This document shows, piece by piece, positions 48,901 through 60,180 of a stretch of DNA of 64,000 bases. Under the pieces are notes generated by a model. That model saw only the letters and a list, made by a program, of their open reading frames with translations, made no database searches and had not been told where the DNA came from. The translations under genes and the position numbers were made by a program. The stretch is taken from the NCBI GenBank assembly GCA_903813345.2, contig CAIIXF020000010.1, forward strand, positions 18,055,181-18,119,180, read 5' to 3'. The first letter of the stretch is position 1; every line of letters starts with the position of its first letter. This DNA is from Owenia fusiformis (taxonomy: Eukaryota; Annelida; Polychaeta; Sabellida; Oweniidae).

Positions 48901-51900
48901 AAACAATGGAATAAATTACTCATTAAAATGGATCCTGAAAAACAACAAAGGATTGATAGAGAAATCACGTTCAGTGAATATGAGAAATCATTCATCAGAG
49001 ACATTTATGATCCAATAAGTCAGTTAAAGTATGCAGTAGTTGAAGAGCACTTTAGAAGGACATTCTACCCAGAGAAACTTCTAAACAAGCCCAGTAGCCT
49101 AGCAAAGCTTACGAGACGTGGTGGTTATTGGTCCAAGCACAAGGCATTAGAGATATATGGAAGTACAATAGATGGGACTGGCCTAGCCTGGGCATTCAAT
49201 GATGGAAAGATAAACGTCCAGGTTAGAATATAGATTTATTTGTTTAAGATTAGTGTTGGATCAGAATGACAATTTTGCTATTCTGAATATTGTCCATCTA
49301 TATACAGTAGAAAAAGTGGAACACTTATGTAAGTGGAACACCTCATAAGTACAAAAGGTTAATAAAAGTCCCACAGCCCATTGGCTCCATGTTAATGAAC
49401 CTCTATAAGAGAAACACCTCACAAGTGGAACACTTGTACCAAGGGTGTTCTACTTACACAAGTTCTATTGTATATCTATTAGTGGTGTCAATTAACCGCT
49501 TGAGCATTAACCGGTTAACCGGGGGTTTTTACAGGTTAAAGTCGGTTAACCGGCGGGAAATTTGAACTGTTAATTTCAAATGAAATCTTCATCTTCGATC
49601 TTGAAAGTTTAAAAAAATTGGAAAAATGATATATCGGCGTTTATTTTTTACGTTCGTCAAGCTTTACTCTATTCTATGTAAGTGAGAGCGGGAAAGCAAT
49701 GTGGCAGGAATTAAAGTTGCTGATTGGATGTTTGTAAGGAATTATCGGACCTATCACATGTATGAGTAGCTCACATGAAACTGACGCTTGAAAAACAAAC
49801 AGATTAAAATGCAAAGTAAGCGCGGGAAAGCAATGTGGCAGGGATTAAAGTTGCTGATTGGATGTTTGTAAGGAGTTCTGGGACTTATGACATATATGAG
49901 TAGCTTACGTGAAACTGACACCATAAAACCAAACGGATTAGCATGCGAAATAAGTGCTGGAAATTATACACGGTCAACTAACCGCCCATAAAAACACAGA
50001 CCGGTCAAGGCATTATCGGCGGTTAACCGGTTAATACTTGACGCCTCTAATATCTATCCATTCTTATCCGTCTATTTAATCTATAAATACTATTAATATA
50101 CTAATAATATTATCTATTTTAATGTATTCTTTGGTTCCAGTTGGACATTCTACACAATATTGGGCAACTTTCAACAAAACAGCACCATCTAATGGAATGG
50201 CTTTGGGAGAAACCAGGTCACCTACAGCTGATATGCCCTCAAAGCAAAGAAGTATACCTTACAAGCCATCGCAACGGAAGAGAGTTTATAAACTCTACAA
50301 GCTACAGAGAGAAACAGAATGAGGGCCTCATTCACAAGATTGCAAAAGATCTGAAACTGAACCTGACTGAGGATAACATGATGGTACCAGATGCTAGTTT
50401 GTTGAAAACTTTGAGTGATATGGTACTTTCAGTTGAAGCAACTATAGATGAACTCAAAACTACAAGGATGAAATTGAGTCATACAGCAACAGGACAAGGG
50501 CCATTTAGAGCAGGGCATGGCAAACTCAGGGCATGGCAAACACCATTAAGAGCAAAGGATCAAGATACAACAATTGCGAATCTCCAAGACGTTAGAGAGC
50601 ATTGCCGTGAAATCACATTTACTTTACAGCAGATCAACACATATGCTGAATCTCATCCTAATGTGGTTCATCTCGTACCAAAACTAAAATTCTTTCATCA
50701 AATGTAAGTATTTTACAAGTTATGAATAGGTTCAGTTAGATTTTAAATATACCATGGTATTGCATTGTAAGAGTATTGTTTGTATCCTTTATTACCACAT
50801 TCTCTGCGAACGTATTACATTTTGTTACGTTTTATTTGTATGCATATTTACATTAATGTTACTTACAGACCTGTGCAAATACGCAAAACTTTATTTAAAA
50901 TGTTCTATTTTGACAGGGTTGACAATATGAGTACAGCGCAGAGCCAAGTGGATGATATCAGTATATCCCTAGATGAAAAATTAAACAATGCTGTGAAAGT
51001 CTATGTCAGAGCTGTTGATCATATCCTCACAATGTTGCAACCAAATCAGGCTACCATGACAACGGATGACATCACAATACCAGACACTCTTACAGCTCGA
51101 GTGAGTAACAATTCAACGGAGAAAAAGAACACAAACATGACAACAGCACGAAGGTTTTCCACATATACTAATGATACAAATTTAGAGCCTGAGGCTGAGT
51201 TATTCCCATGGGATATTGTCCAGGTTACAATTCAACCGCAACTGACATATACAATGGTTGTGGAGGGTTGGCCCCAAATTGCGGGCGATTGGTTGACTCG
51301 ATTAAGACAGTGGCCCCCTTCCAATGTATTAATTGATGTGACGGAAGGTGGATTCCACTTAGTTCCTCATTGCTCCTTTTATGGTATGATGACAGGTGGT
51401 GACCTCGAGTGGACCGTCTGTTTTGCTAGGGCCGAGACCACACTAATGCAATGTTTCAATGAAACAATGAAGCACACATATTTCATCTTCAAATGTTTGT
51501 TCACCACAACAATGGACTCAACCCAACCACATGAAAATTGGGTACATACTCCTGGAAACAACACACTGATGACGTACCACATAAAAACAATAATGTTATG
51601 GGCAGCTGAGAAACATACCCCGGACTACTGGCAAGACTGGAACCTGGGAAGGTGTGTTTTAGACCTAATAACAGATATCCTTGATGCCTTAAAGACCAAA
51701 ACTTTGCCACATTACTTCATACCTGAAAACAACCTATTTGAACACTTTGGAGATGAATATATAACATTTGTTACGGAAAAATTCCAGGTACTCAGAGCCT
51801 TACCATTAACACTCCCCAAAGACAAGAAATATTGCGCAGAGTTCGCCATTCATGTTGATGGATATTGTGATAAACTATTGGACACTTTCATTCCACATAA

Positions 51901-54093
51901 ATAAACATTACTTAGGCAATATTATTATATGTGCCCATGTGTACTTTGAATTGCATTTGGCCTTTTATGGTCATACTACTGCTAACATGAATAACAGGAA
52001 AAATCTGTCAGCAGAAAGAAAGAATCCTCTTGCAGTTGTAATTCTTTAAAAAATATTCAAGTGTATCAACCCTGAAACAAATACAGTTGTGTACAACATC
52101 TTTGGAAAAAGTGCAAAAAATATCTCCATCGTAAACGAGATATTCCCTCATTTCATTTCCACCAGTGAAGATGACATCTTTGTTTCATTATTACAACTAA
52201 AACTTATTTACAACTGTCAAGTGTCAACATTATCACCTACTTTACTCTTAAGTATTTTGAGGTCAGAGATCATTGCATTTCTATGAGAAAATATATATTT
52301 CAGCCATTTAACTTTTTTAGCATATGAAAGTATTTTCGAAGCATGTATAGAATTATTTTGATGAACTCAAAAATCCTCTTATTCTTAAAATTCTCAGATT
52401 CGCTTACAACTGTATTCTCTCCAGACTTATCTCATGGCAGATTGTTTTGTGGAGGATTTTTTCAGTGCAGCATTCTAGTATTTTGTCACTTTTTGTGCAA
52501 CATTTTAAGATTTTGTAATTTTTTGTGCAACATTTTAGAATTACCTTATTTTTCATTGTAACATTTTTGGAAGCACATCTAATTGCATTGAGGAGCATTT
52601 GGTTTAATAAAATACATGGAAAAGCAGCACTTCAGAAAGTTCAATGTGGGGACAGCACGAATATGTATTTTGCATATTGCTTACAATAGACTTTCTATCA
52701 CACATAGGTCATACCTTGTATGAAAAATCCAAGATGAATATTATGTTTGTCAATGTTTACACAATATCATACATCAAACATCAACTGTATACATCTGCTC
52801 ACAGGCAGTATTATGTTTTATAAACTATAACGAAAAGATGTAACTTACCTCTGAAAGGCCTTGCATCAACCCATGTACACTTCTCCTGGTAGATAATTTC
52901 CCCCTTCATCTCAAGCTGCTTCTCTCGTAATTCCTCTTCATGGAACCCGAAATTATTCATTAACATATCCCCAACAGGATGCTGGGTAATATCCGATGCT
53001 ATGTTAACTTTATGGTCCTTGTTTCTCTGGTGTGGGATTTCCCCTTGTGTATTTGATGGAGAGTATGATTGATTTTGTTGGGTCTGTTGCTCACTTTTGG
53101 TTGAACTTTCATAATCTCCTAGATCACTATGTTTGTGTTTATGTTTATGTTCTTGAGTTACAGTTCGTGTTGGACCAGCTTGGCCATTCAGCTGGGCATG
53201 CTTAGGGTGGGGAACTATGGCTAGGAAGCCTGGATTTTGCTTTGTTAGATACACCATATAAGCAAGTGCCGCAGTCAGAGTGACTACTAACAGATTCTCC
53301 CACAATAGGATTTTCCTCAGACCTAGTGCCATGATCTCAAACACATGGAATGAAAATACCATTGAGGTAACTGCCCAGGAAAAGAAAAATTGAGTCCTCT
53401 TGCGATTTGTCCTTTTTTGCCATGTCCTATAGAATAAATACATGGATAGTGGCATAAGGGTTAGCACCAAGACTGCTACATAGGCATGTATGCAGGCTAT
53501 AATTAGACTGAAAGGGACAACCGCGACTGGTAGAAAGACATCGAGGTTCACCTGTATAGCTCCCCCGATCCATGGTAGACGACATCTGTCAAACATTGTG
53601 TCCAATACACTGTCTATAGCATGTATTGGGAGTTTTTCACACTTCAATAACCTGCAAGAAGAATGAAAAAAATAATGGTAATAAGAAGGGGAAGAGCATC
53701 CTCATGAATAAGGGAAAGGTCATCTTTGAATAATTTAGAGGCATTATCTTCACAAATCATCTTGATCTACTTTGGCCTCATTGAAACTACATGTACTCGT
53801 AAAAAAAGCCAGAATCCCTTATTTCACTACAATTTCATTATGGATATTTCTATTAATCTTAGACAAGCCAATTCCACTCCATGTATTTCTTGTTTTCCCT
53901 TATCAAAGACAAATTATATTCTAAGATTTGAAGTCCCAAAGATTTTTAACCAATGGTTTCCATCTTACCTATCACATGCAGAATCTACAGCCTCACAGTC
54001 GCAGCAACACTGTAGTATGTGTCTCCTCTCTCCTGATTGGTTCACAAACTCACAGCAACACAGAGGGTCGTCATCTTTTGATCTTCTTACCAT
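45967..54093 (-). CDS. ZDHHC23: Palmitoyltransferase ZDHHC23-like
   Basis: Minus-strand exons in transcript order: 54093-53969, 53651-52849, 47676-47565, 47185-47009, 46687-46584, 46115-45967. They total 1470 nt, 489 residues plus stop, with matching phases. DHHC enzymes transfer palmitate to protein cysteines at membranes. The start [13 protein letters not shown] plus a CCCDCE motif, then the region RCRLPW, resemble vertebrate ZDHHC23. Four membrane segments are predicted in exon 2, followed by a His- and Gln-rich linker (HKHKHKH). The cysteine-rich domain is at about 317-347: CNTC, then [21 protein letters not shown] and [15 protein letters not shown]. The catalytic Cys is 345. Two more membrane segments follow ([18 protein letters not shown] and [20 protein letters not shown]). 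The tail is [16 protein letters not shown] Mab-21 gene lies antisense inside intron 2. Upstream 5' UTR exons are unknown. Confidence 0.92.
46327..46434. mobile_element. Tc1/mariner-like MITE copy
   Basis: It starts CAGTAAAACCTGTCTTAGTG after TA (46325-46326) and ends ACAGGTTTTACTG; the right flank is CC rather than TA, so that side has decayed. It is in the last intron of ZDHHC23. Confidence 0.75.
46681..46765. repeat. Tandem duplication of a ZDHHC23 splice acceptor
   Basis: The string AGCATTGCTGAAAT occurs at 46681 and again at 46712, an offset of 31 bp, with a decayed third piece near 46757. On the minus strand this copies the exon 5 acceptor (TTTCAG before CAATGCT). The distal copy would add 31 nt and shift the frame. 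Confidence 0.75.
47721..47823 (+). repeat. Dispersed repeat copy (TGTCACCACC family)
   Basis: It contains CAAGGTATTGACATGCAAAA, TGTCACCACCTGCCATTTGT and TACAGAGGCTGAATGCTGAC, ending near GTGGTGTTGACA. It lies in ZDHHC23 intron 2, between exon 3 and the nested Mab-21 gene. Confidence 0.65.
48928..51904 (+). CDS. Mab-21 / cGAS-fold protein nested in ZDHHC23 intron
   Basis: Three exons: 48928-49221, 50141-50703, 50917-51904; 1845 nt, 614 residues. The C-terminal half is a clear Mab-21 domain: GGFHLVPHC (430-438), a [13 protein letters not shown] segment (451-463), [12 protein letters not shown] (506-517), [11 protein letters not shown] (526-536) and [15 protein letters not shown] (549-563). Mab-21 proteins share the nucleotidyltransferase fold of cGAS and animal cGAS-like receptors. 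The N-terminal GS motif appears as YGSTIDGT (77-84). The place of the first metal-binding pair reads VQLDIL (97-102), with Gln 98 and Asp 100. The place of the third acid reads VTIQPQL (389-395), with Thr. A cGAS-type zinc thumb is not visible. It may therefore be a pseudoenzyme, but the alignment was made by eye. Its role is unknown. It is transcribed opposite to its host gene. Two transposons occupy its first intron. Confidence 0.8.
49305..49470. mobile_element. Tc1/mariner-like MITE in Mab-21 intron 1
   Basis: It starts CAGTAGAAAAAGTGGAACAC after TA (49303-49304) and ends ACACAAGTTCTATTG before TA (49471-49472). It repeats AAGTGGAACAC-type motifs, like the copy at 59159. It abuts the hAT-like element at 49480. 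Confidence 0.8.
49480..50049. mobile_element. hAT-like MITE with exact 8-bp target duplication
   Basis: It starts TAGTGGTGTCAATTAACCG and, read inward from the right, TAGAGGCGTCAAGTATTAACC. The target duplication ATATCTAT is exact (49472-49479 and 50050-50057). The sub-terminal regions repeat GGTTAACCG palindromes. Inside, a segment of about 138 bp is tandemly duplicated (from 49678 and 49816; GCGGGAAAGCAATGTGGCAG in both). Confidence 0.88.
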
Positions 54094-55000
54094 AATCCTA
54101 TCAACAGGAGAGTATAGTCAATTAATATTACCATCTTTGTTTATTTGACAGATCAACCTTACCAGATATTTTACTTGATTGGGAGTCAGGCCCTACATGT
54201 TTCATTAAACAAACACAATGTACTATCACAATGATGTTAACATGTGTATCATTGGTGTCAAAGGTCAAGGAAAATGTAAGTTGAAAAAATTATCAAAATC
54301 CAGCATGGTTTTGTCATTTCCTGTTAACTACCACCTACTTCCTTCAAACACCTAGACTAGCTAGAAGCTTCAAATAAAAACCATTTGAAAGCTCTTTTCT
54401 TAAATATCGGATCTATTATTTGTTATTGGTTATGGGGGTTCAGTGGCATCTCCCTGACTACTCTTATGGATGATAAAACCAGTCATCAAAGTAAATGTAA
54501 AACACGAGCAGTCTCACGACCTGACCCTACATATCACCAATCAACAGGCAACAATAACTCATGACAAGAAAGTTTGTAAGTTTATATTCATAATTAACCT
54601 CTTAAAGGTTTTATTTAAAAAAACAACAGGTGGCAATCGTGACTGGATAATTAGCAGGAAAATAACCCTAACTGAAAAATAATCTCAAACAATGTTGCAC
54701 TCAATATTTTCCGAAACAGGTGTTATTTCCTATCACAGTTCAGTGCAGTTTTATTAGAGACAATTAAATTTGTAAACAGAATGTATTTAATATTAGTATC
54801 CGTATATTGTAACTGTAAATCGCGAAAACATCAGGAAATCATGAATTAGTAAGCCAGCCAGCCTTTGAGGGTAAGCCAGATCATTGTAGTAGTGTCAATG
54901 ACTCAAACTATATATTGAGCTACTACTGATATACAAATAAATAAAAAGAACAATTTCAAAACTGGGTCCTCAAAAGAAGCAAAATGTATAATCTAGAAAC
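54094..55000. other. Upstream flank of ZDHHC23, no gene seen
   Basis: A block at about 54355-54410 (AGAAGCTTCAAATAAAAACC, then TTTGAAAGCTCTTTTCTTA) resembles the interior of the element at 41-1573 and the block at 5985. No coding exon is supported. The first ZDHHC23 coding exon may be preceded by a splice acceptor just upstream of its ATG, which would place the promoter further right. Confidence 0.45.
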
Positions 55001-55007
55001 AGAAAAA

Positions 55008-55206
55008 ATGCATCCGAAAGCGGGAATCAAACTCGGTACGAGGACGCTAACCACGACACTATCAGTGAACGATACAAACCAGAGTGAAACTAGTGTAACA
55101 ATTGTCGGTACCCAAGCAAATACTCACTGGGCAGTCTCCAGTGCCCACAATTGTCGGTACGGGAGCAAATACTCACTGGGCAGTCTCCTGTATCGACAAT
55201 TGTCGT
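55008..55206 (-). mobile_element. Second palindrome-array / tRNA-like element copy (partial)
   Basis: On the minus strand three ACAATTGTCG-type palindromes spaced about 50 bp apart (cores at 55194-55205, 55144-55159, 55097-55110) lead into a tRNA-like segment. That segment has an A-box-like TAGTGTCGTGGTTAG (55062-55047) and a B-box-like GAGTTTGATTCC (55034-55023), followed by CTTCTTTTGAGG. The spacer between palindromes (GGAGACTGCCCAGTGAGTAT) matches GGAGACTGGACAGGGGTAT at 74-92. The order is the same as at 54-340. The ends are not defined. Confidence 0.65.
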
Positions 55207-55279
55207 TGCACTCTTTGTGCAAAACTGGAAGATGTAGACAATGTGTGGAAGGAGTGATTCCTGTTTAAAAAATAACATA

Positions 55280-55516
55280 CAGTTGGGGACAAAAATAAAT
55301 GACAGGTCGATTTTCGATCACCATTTCCTAATTATGGTGGTCTGAAAGTCCATAATTTCCAATATTGTCTAGATACATATCCCTTAAAATTTGTATATTT
55401 TACATTTTGTATAATCTCATCCACTGATTTATGGTCTCTTGTAAATTCTCTTATTTTTAACATGGGAAATCCTCACTTCAGCAAATCCACCTGTCATTTA
55501 TTTATGTCCCCAACTG
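55280..55516. mobile_element. MITE with ~34-bp TIRs and TA duplication
   Basis: Both ends read CAGTTGGGGACA inward, then one variable base, then AAATAAATGACAGGT. About 32 of 34 end positions agree. TA flanks lie at 55278-55279 and 55517-55518, as for Tc1/mariner-type elements. No coding capacity. Confidence 0.88.
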
Positions 55517-55539
55517 TATGACTCTAACTTAATTGAGGA

Positions 55540-58347
55540 AAGAAGAAAAATTCCAAACATGCACACTGGCCTTACTGAAAAAGATGGACTGACTCTAGAC
55601 TAGACCTGAAACTATTCTCTATCATTTTTCAGTAGCCTGTCTCCCGTGTTATAACCTAAATACTAAAGCTTAGAACTTCCCACAACCTCGGACAGTGACT
55701 GAGTCGGAGTCACTGAGAGACAGTCGAGTGAAATAATTTTAGAAAAACAGAAAACGTTTCGAGTATATTCCTAATAAATAATACAAATGTGCTCCTTAAA
55801 ATCTAGATAAATTATAGCTTTAGGTCAAATTTATGATATATAATTCACAAACCTAACATTTTATCCATGGATTAACACTACATGAATCAATACTATAGAT
55901 TATTTGAAAAATGTTCTTCCGCCATTCTTAATTTAGGGCGCCACCTATTTACTTGACCTTCAAGTCTGAAGAGCTGCGGTAAACGAAAAGAGGAAACATC
56001 ATGAGTTCCCGGGAATTTAAGCTGATAATGACAATGAAGGTGGTTGGGCGAGGGGAAATGAGGCCAGGGTTATGATAAGGGAGTACGGGGGGGGGGTGAC
56101 ATATATAATTTTTATTCCTTTCAAATATATATTTCCAAAATAAGACAAATATATATCCATGTTTTATTAATTCTGGTACCTGACACTTTTTAAAGTATGC
56201 AAATTATCTACTGTACATGTACTTCTTTGGGAAATAAAATACCAAAGAAATTAAAAACTGCCAATAAAAATGATCAGAGGGGATGAAAACACAGGACTAA
56301 ACCTTATCCTCCTAAACCATGGGCTTTCAATAGAATTGAATGGCCATGTCCTAAACACAATGATGATGAATTAACCTTTACGCAAATGAAGTCCAGCAAA
56401 TCAAAAATATATCATAATCTTCCGATAGCATAATATAGTTTGGTTGGCATAAACTTGGTTGTATCATAGATCTTCTTCAAAATTCAACTAATTAAACAAA
56501 GCAACAAATTGAATACATCAGTGAAAATCATTGAAATTTCTTTTGGAGGGAGCAAATCAATAATGGGCTCAGAAATGGAATGGAAAGGGAATGGAAACCA
56601 TACAAAAGTTAGGTCCAATCCTCAAAGGTATGTAACTTGAACAGTATAATATGCAACAATTAAGGCACATGCCATCAACTGAATACAAAACATCATTCAC
56701 GTGTTATATACTTTATTTTTATATACATATTACATACATGTATTGAAATTTTATTTACATACAAGCATGGGTATACATTTACATTGACTACTTTTACACT
56801 TCCATCCAAAACTTTGGAAAGCTTTTTTTCTTCATGGAACTACATGTTATATGGTGCTCATATTTAAATTTTTATTTGAAAAAGCTTTCCAAACTTTTGA
56901 AGGGGAGTGTATATATATCAGAATGTATGTTCAAAACTGGGATGAATATACTAGTCCCAGTTCATATATAAATTAATCCTCTAAACACGCCTCCAGAACT
57001 CCTTCTTCTTTTTGGAAAAATTTGTAACTCAGATGATGATGTCTGAAGTACATTGTACTGCATTCTGAGGATGAGTTCATAGTACATTTAATAAAATAAA
57101 ACTGTACATGAAAATATAAAGGTATGGGATGGATCCCACAAATAATCCATATATGGTATATACCCTATCCCAAAATGCCTGGCTACAATATCCTGGACAT
57201 GTGTATGAGGAATTAATTAAATTTGGAACTCTGGAACCCTTCTTGAGAAGGAAGTGGTTACATGCACGAGGTTTAACTCTGAATGTATCATGCTTCCCCA
57301 AGTTGCAATTTCACAACCGCACAATGACATACTAATTTATTCATGAATCATTCACCACAAACAATTTGTTACAATAACACCACAGTTATTACCCTGTAGA
57401 GAATTAAACATATTTGCTATTGTAAAAGCTCTATCATTTATATGGTTGTAGAAATAGGCTAACCTATCAAAGTGTTGCAGATTCTTAATTAAAATGTTTC
57501 GAAAAATGGTCAAGGTATCTTCATTTTCATTTTTTCATTTCAGTTACAATATCTTGCATGAGACACCACAAGCCATATATGTGTGGTAGGATCTTATTTA
57601 ATAAGAAGAAGATTTAATAAGAATAAAAATTTAGAGAATAGGCATGACAATGAAACATAAGATCCCAAGCAATTCTCAAACAGACCGATCCATTAAATCA
57701 TAACATCTATATTGATTATGATGTAAGACCAAATACAGAATTAACTAATTGATACTCTTAAAAAACATCTTTCAATTTTGTTTACAAATACCGCTGCCTG
57801 CAAATTATGGCATCATAAAATCTAGCCAAAATGGCATGATTTATTGGAAAGGTCTAGTGAAACAGGTTTGTTTGCTATCTCAATTGTATGTATCAATTAC
57901 TCCTTTTTAATATTAAACTCCCACATGTAATAAAGTGTTCTGTCACATAGAACACACCCATTGCATAATAATGAAAATTTAATTGTCCTCATTAACAAAG
58001 TAAAATAAAATAAATTACAGGGAGCTAATATTTAATTAATACACAGACATTAATATAAATATCTTATGAAATAATTCATTAACAACATGTTTTCTTCATG
58101 TTTAATTAAAACATAATTGAATTAATATTACGTGATGTTATCCCATCTTGAACTATCAAAGATATCATACACAGTATCATCATTTGATTTTGAATATAAA
58201 TGTACAATAGTGCCTGTGAAGCCGAACCTATTTATAGAAGAACAATTCAGATCGCCAAACATCCTTTATATCCAAACACTCGAATGAGTATCATTGTCTC
58301 GTTGGATATATTGGATCATTGGATATATCATTTCAATATATAGTGGA
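55540..58347. other. Intergenic region, no gene; weak promoter candidate
   Basis: No exon structure was found. On the minus strand AAGAATGGCGGAA (55929-55917) resembles a YY1 site and could mark the ZDHHC23 promoter, but this is weak. A short inverted repeat around 56796-56910 (ACACTTCC and AAAACTTTGGAAAGC against GCTTTCCAAACTTTT and GGGGAGTGT) looks like a small element. A partial copy of the 31222 foldback MITE lies at 57811-57854. Confidence 0.4.
56796..56910. mobile_element. Small inverted-repeat element
   Basis: The left arm ACACTTCCATCCAAAACTTT, then GGAAAGCTTTTTTTC, is mirrored by a right arm containing GAAAAAGCTTTCCAAACTTT and then GAAGGGGAGTGT. The arms pair with a few mismatches and TA lies outside both ends. 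Confidence 0.6.
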
Positions 58348-58492
58348 CAGGCCCGTAGCCAGGGGGGTTCGCAGGGTTCGGACTTCTCCAAGTAATTTTA
58401 GCAATATTTGGGCCAAAATTGTCAAATGTGAACCCCCCCTGGAAATTTTTGAAAACTGAACCCCCCCTTGGCAAATCCTGGCTACGGGCCTG
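58348..58492. mobile_element. MITE with CAGGCCCGTAGCCAGG ends
   Basis: The ends are inverted: CAGGCCCGTAGCCAGG on the left, CCTGGCTACGGGCCTG on the right. An exact 5-bp target duplication GTGGA flanks it (58343-58347, 58493-58497). It is 145 bp and rich in C- and G-runs. A second member lies at 59584. The 5-bp duplication and CAGG terminus suggest a hAT5-like or related superfamily, which is uncertain. Confidence 0.88.
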
Positions 58493-59158
58493 GTGGAAAT
58501 AATATTTTTGGAACACTTATCTTTGGTTTGATATATTATCTTTGTAGTGTCATAGCTTTTTCAAACTGGCCTTTGTTTTAAGTCATATATGTGACCAAAT
58601 AAGAATATGTGATGGGATAATGCATGCAAAGTGTTTTTACATGGAGAGATGGATGAATTATTTCTAAAAAAACAAAAGGTTCATTTACAAGGGCTTCACT
58701 ATCATCCAATCTTCTTCATTTGATAAGTTTTATATTTTCTGTGCACATTATACAGCACTAAGTAAGCTTAAAATGTTGCTTAATACACAATATAGAATAT
58801 ATACAATAAGGCACCTATTACACATAACCATTATGGCCCTTATATGAGATGCATTTTATAAGTTTCAAATAAAATACAAACATTATGGTGTGCAAACATG
58901 TGCTCTAATATGGCAGTGGTGTACAGCTAATTTTTGACAATAATTATGAATTTGTTGCTTTTATATGCAATTAAAAAAATAATAATTTCAAATACAAATA
59001 TTATAACATGTGCTCTAGTATGGCAATGATGAGTGGCTAATCTTTTGACAATGATTTAGAATTTGTTGGCATTTATTACATTTTAGTGAAAATATATATG
59101 TACAAGTAGATCAAAGAGGAGTGAGCTGTTTGAAGATCAACTGTGAGGATACCTAATA

Positions 59159-59319
59159 CAGTAAAACCTGTGAAGTGGAATGCCTCAATAATAGAAACAC
59201 TTCGAGTTTCATTACCAATTTTCTCAATATAAGATGACCCTCAGTGAGCGGAACACCTCCCGAGTGGAACACTATTAAGAGGTCCAAAAGGTGTTTCACT
59301 TAACATATAGCTTTTACTG
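59159..59319. mobile_element. Tc1/mariner-like MITE copy
   Basis: It starts CAGTAAAACCTGTGAAGTGG after TA (59157-59158) and ends ATAGCTTTTACTG before TA (59320-59321). It contains several GTGGAACAC-type motifs. Confidence 0.8.
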
Positions 59320-59583
59320 TATTTATATTGTAAAATATACATTTAGTCCCACATCGAGATCATGAATGCACCCCCCCCCCCTCTTGCTCTCATGGAGAAA
59401 GAAACCAGTGGGACTAGGGACTCCATGCAAGACTACATAGTAGTTTCCAATAAATGGTATTTGATTAATGATTAACCATGTACAGTACATATACCTTGAA
59501 AACTTTATGTGCGCGATATTAATAAGTGTCATGTTTGAGCTCAGGGACTCATGCCTTTTGATTTAAATAGATCTGATACACTG

Positions 59584-59749
59584 CAGGCCCTTAGCCAGGG
59601 GGGGTTCCCAAGGTTCAGACGAACCCCCCCCCGGCCAAAAATTCTTTCAAAATCATGCAGTTTTTCACCATTTTGAGCACTTCTCAAGTTTTCTCAAGTC
59701 AATTTTTGAAAACTAAATCCCCCCTTGGCAAATCCTGGCTACAGGCCTG
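59584..59749. mobile_element. Second MITE with CAGGCCC ends
   Basis: Left end CAGGCCCTTAGCCAGG, right end CCTGGCTACAGGCCTG. The exact 5-bp target duplication CACTG is at 59579-59583 and 59750-59754. It is 166 bp and belongs to the same family as 58348-58492, sharing CCCCCTTGGCAAATCCTGGC near the right end. Confidence 0.88.
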
Positions 59750-60180
59750 CACTGAATACATTTCGTAAGTGATCAACTTGGGGCATATGCCAAAATTTAA
59801 CATTAGACTTTGTAGTTGGCATTTATCATAAACTGGGGTAATTTGACAATTTTGGTTTTTCACCATTTAGTTTAACTCATACAATGACCAGCTTACGTTC
59901 TTTTTGATACTTCAATGTATTAAAATGAATCTGTCATCAAGTTGCCGTCAATATTTAGAAAACTGAAAATACCAAATTAATAGCGCCAATTTAACCCAAT
60001 TTACAATAAATTGTGATCCTTCAGTAAGTAATTAAAGATGAATAAGTTAAATGTCTTATTCCCATGGTCAGTCAGTCATGTGATCTTCTGAGCAGCTAAT
60101 CATATGAGAGGATTCCAGATAGGAATACATAGGACTGTGGGATAGATGATCTTCCTTTGAATATATGACCATATTAGGAA

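Noticed and set aside
48928-51904. Naming the Mab-21 gene as cGAS
   Set aside because: The zinc-thumb residues and two of the three catalytic acids are not visible, so only the fold family is claimed.
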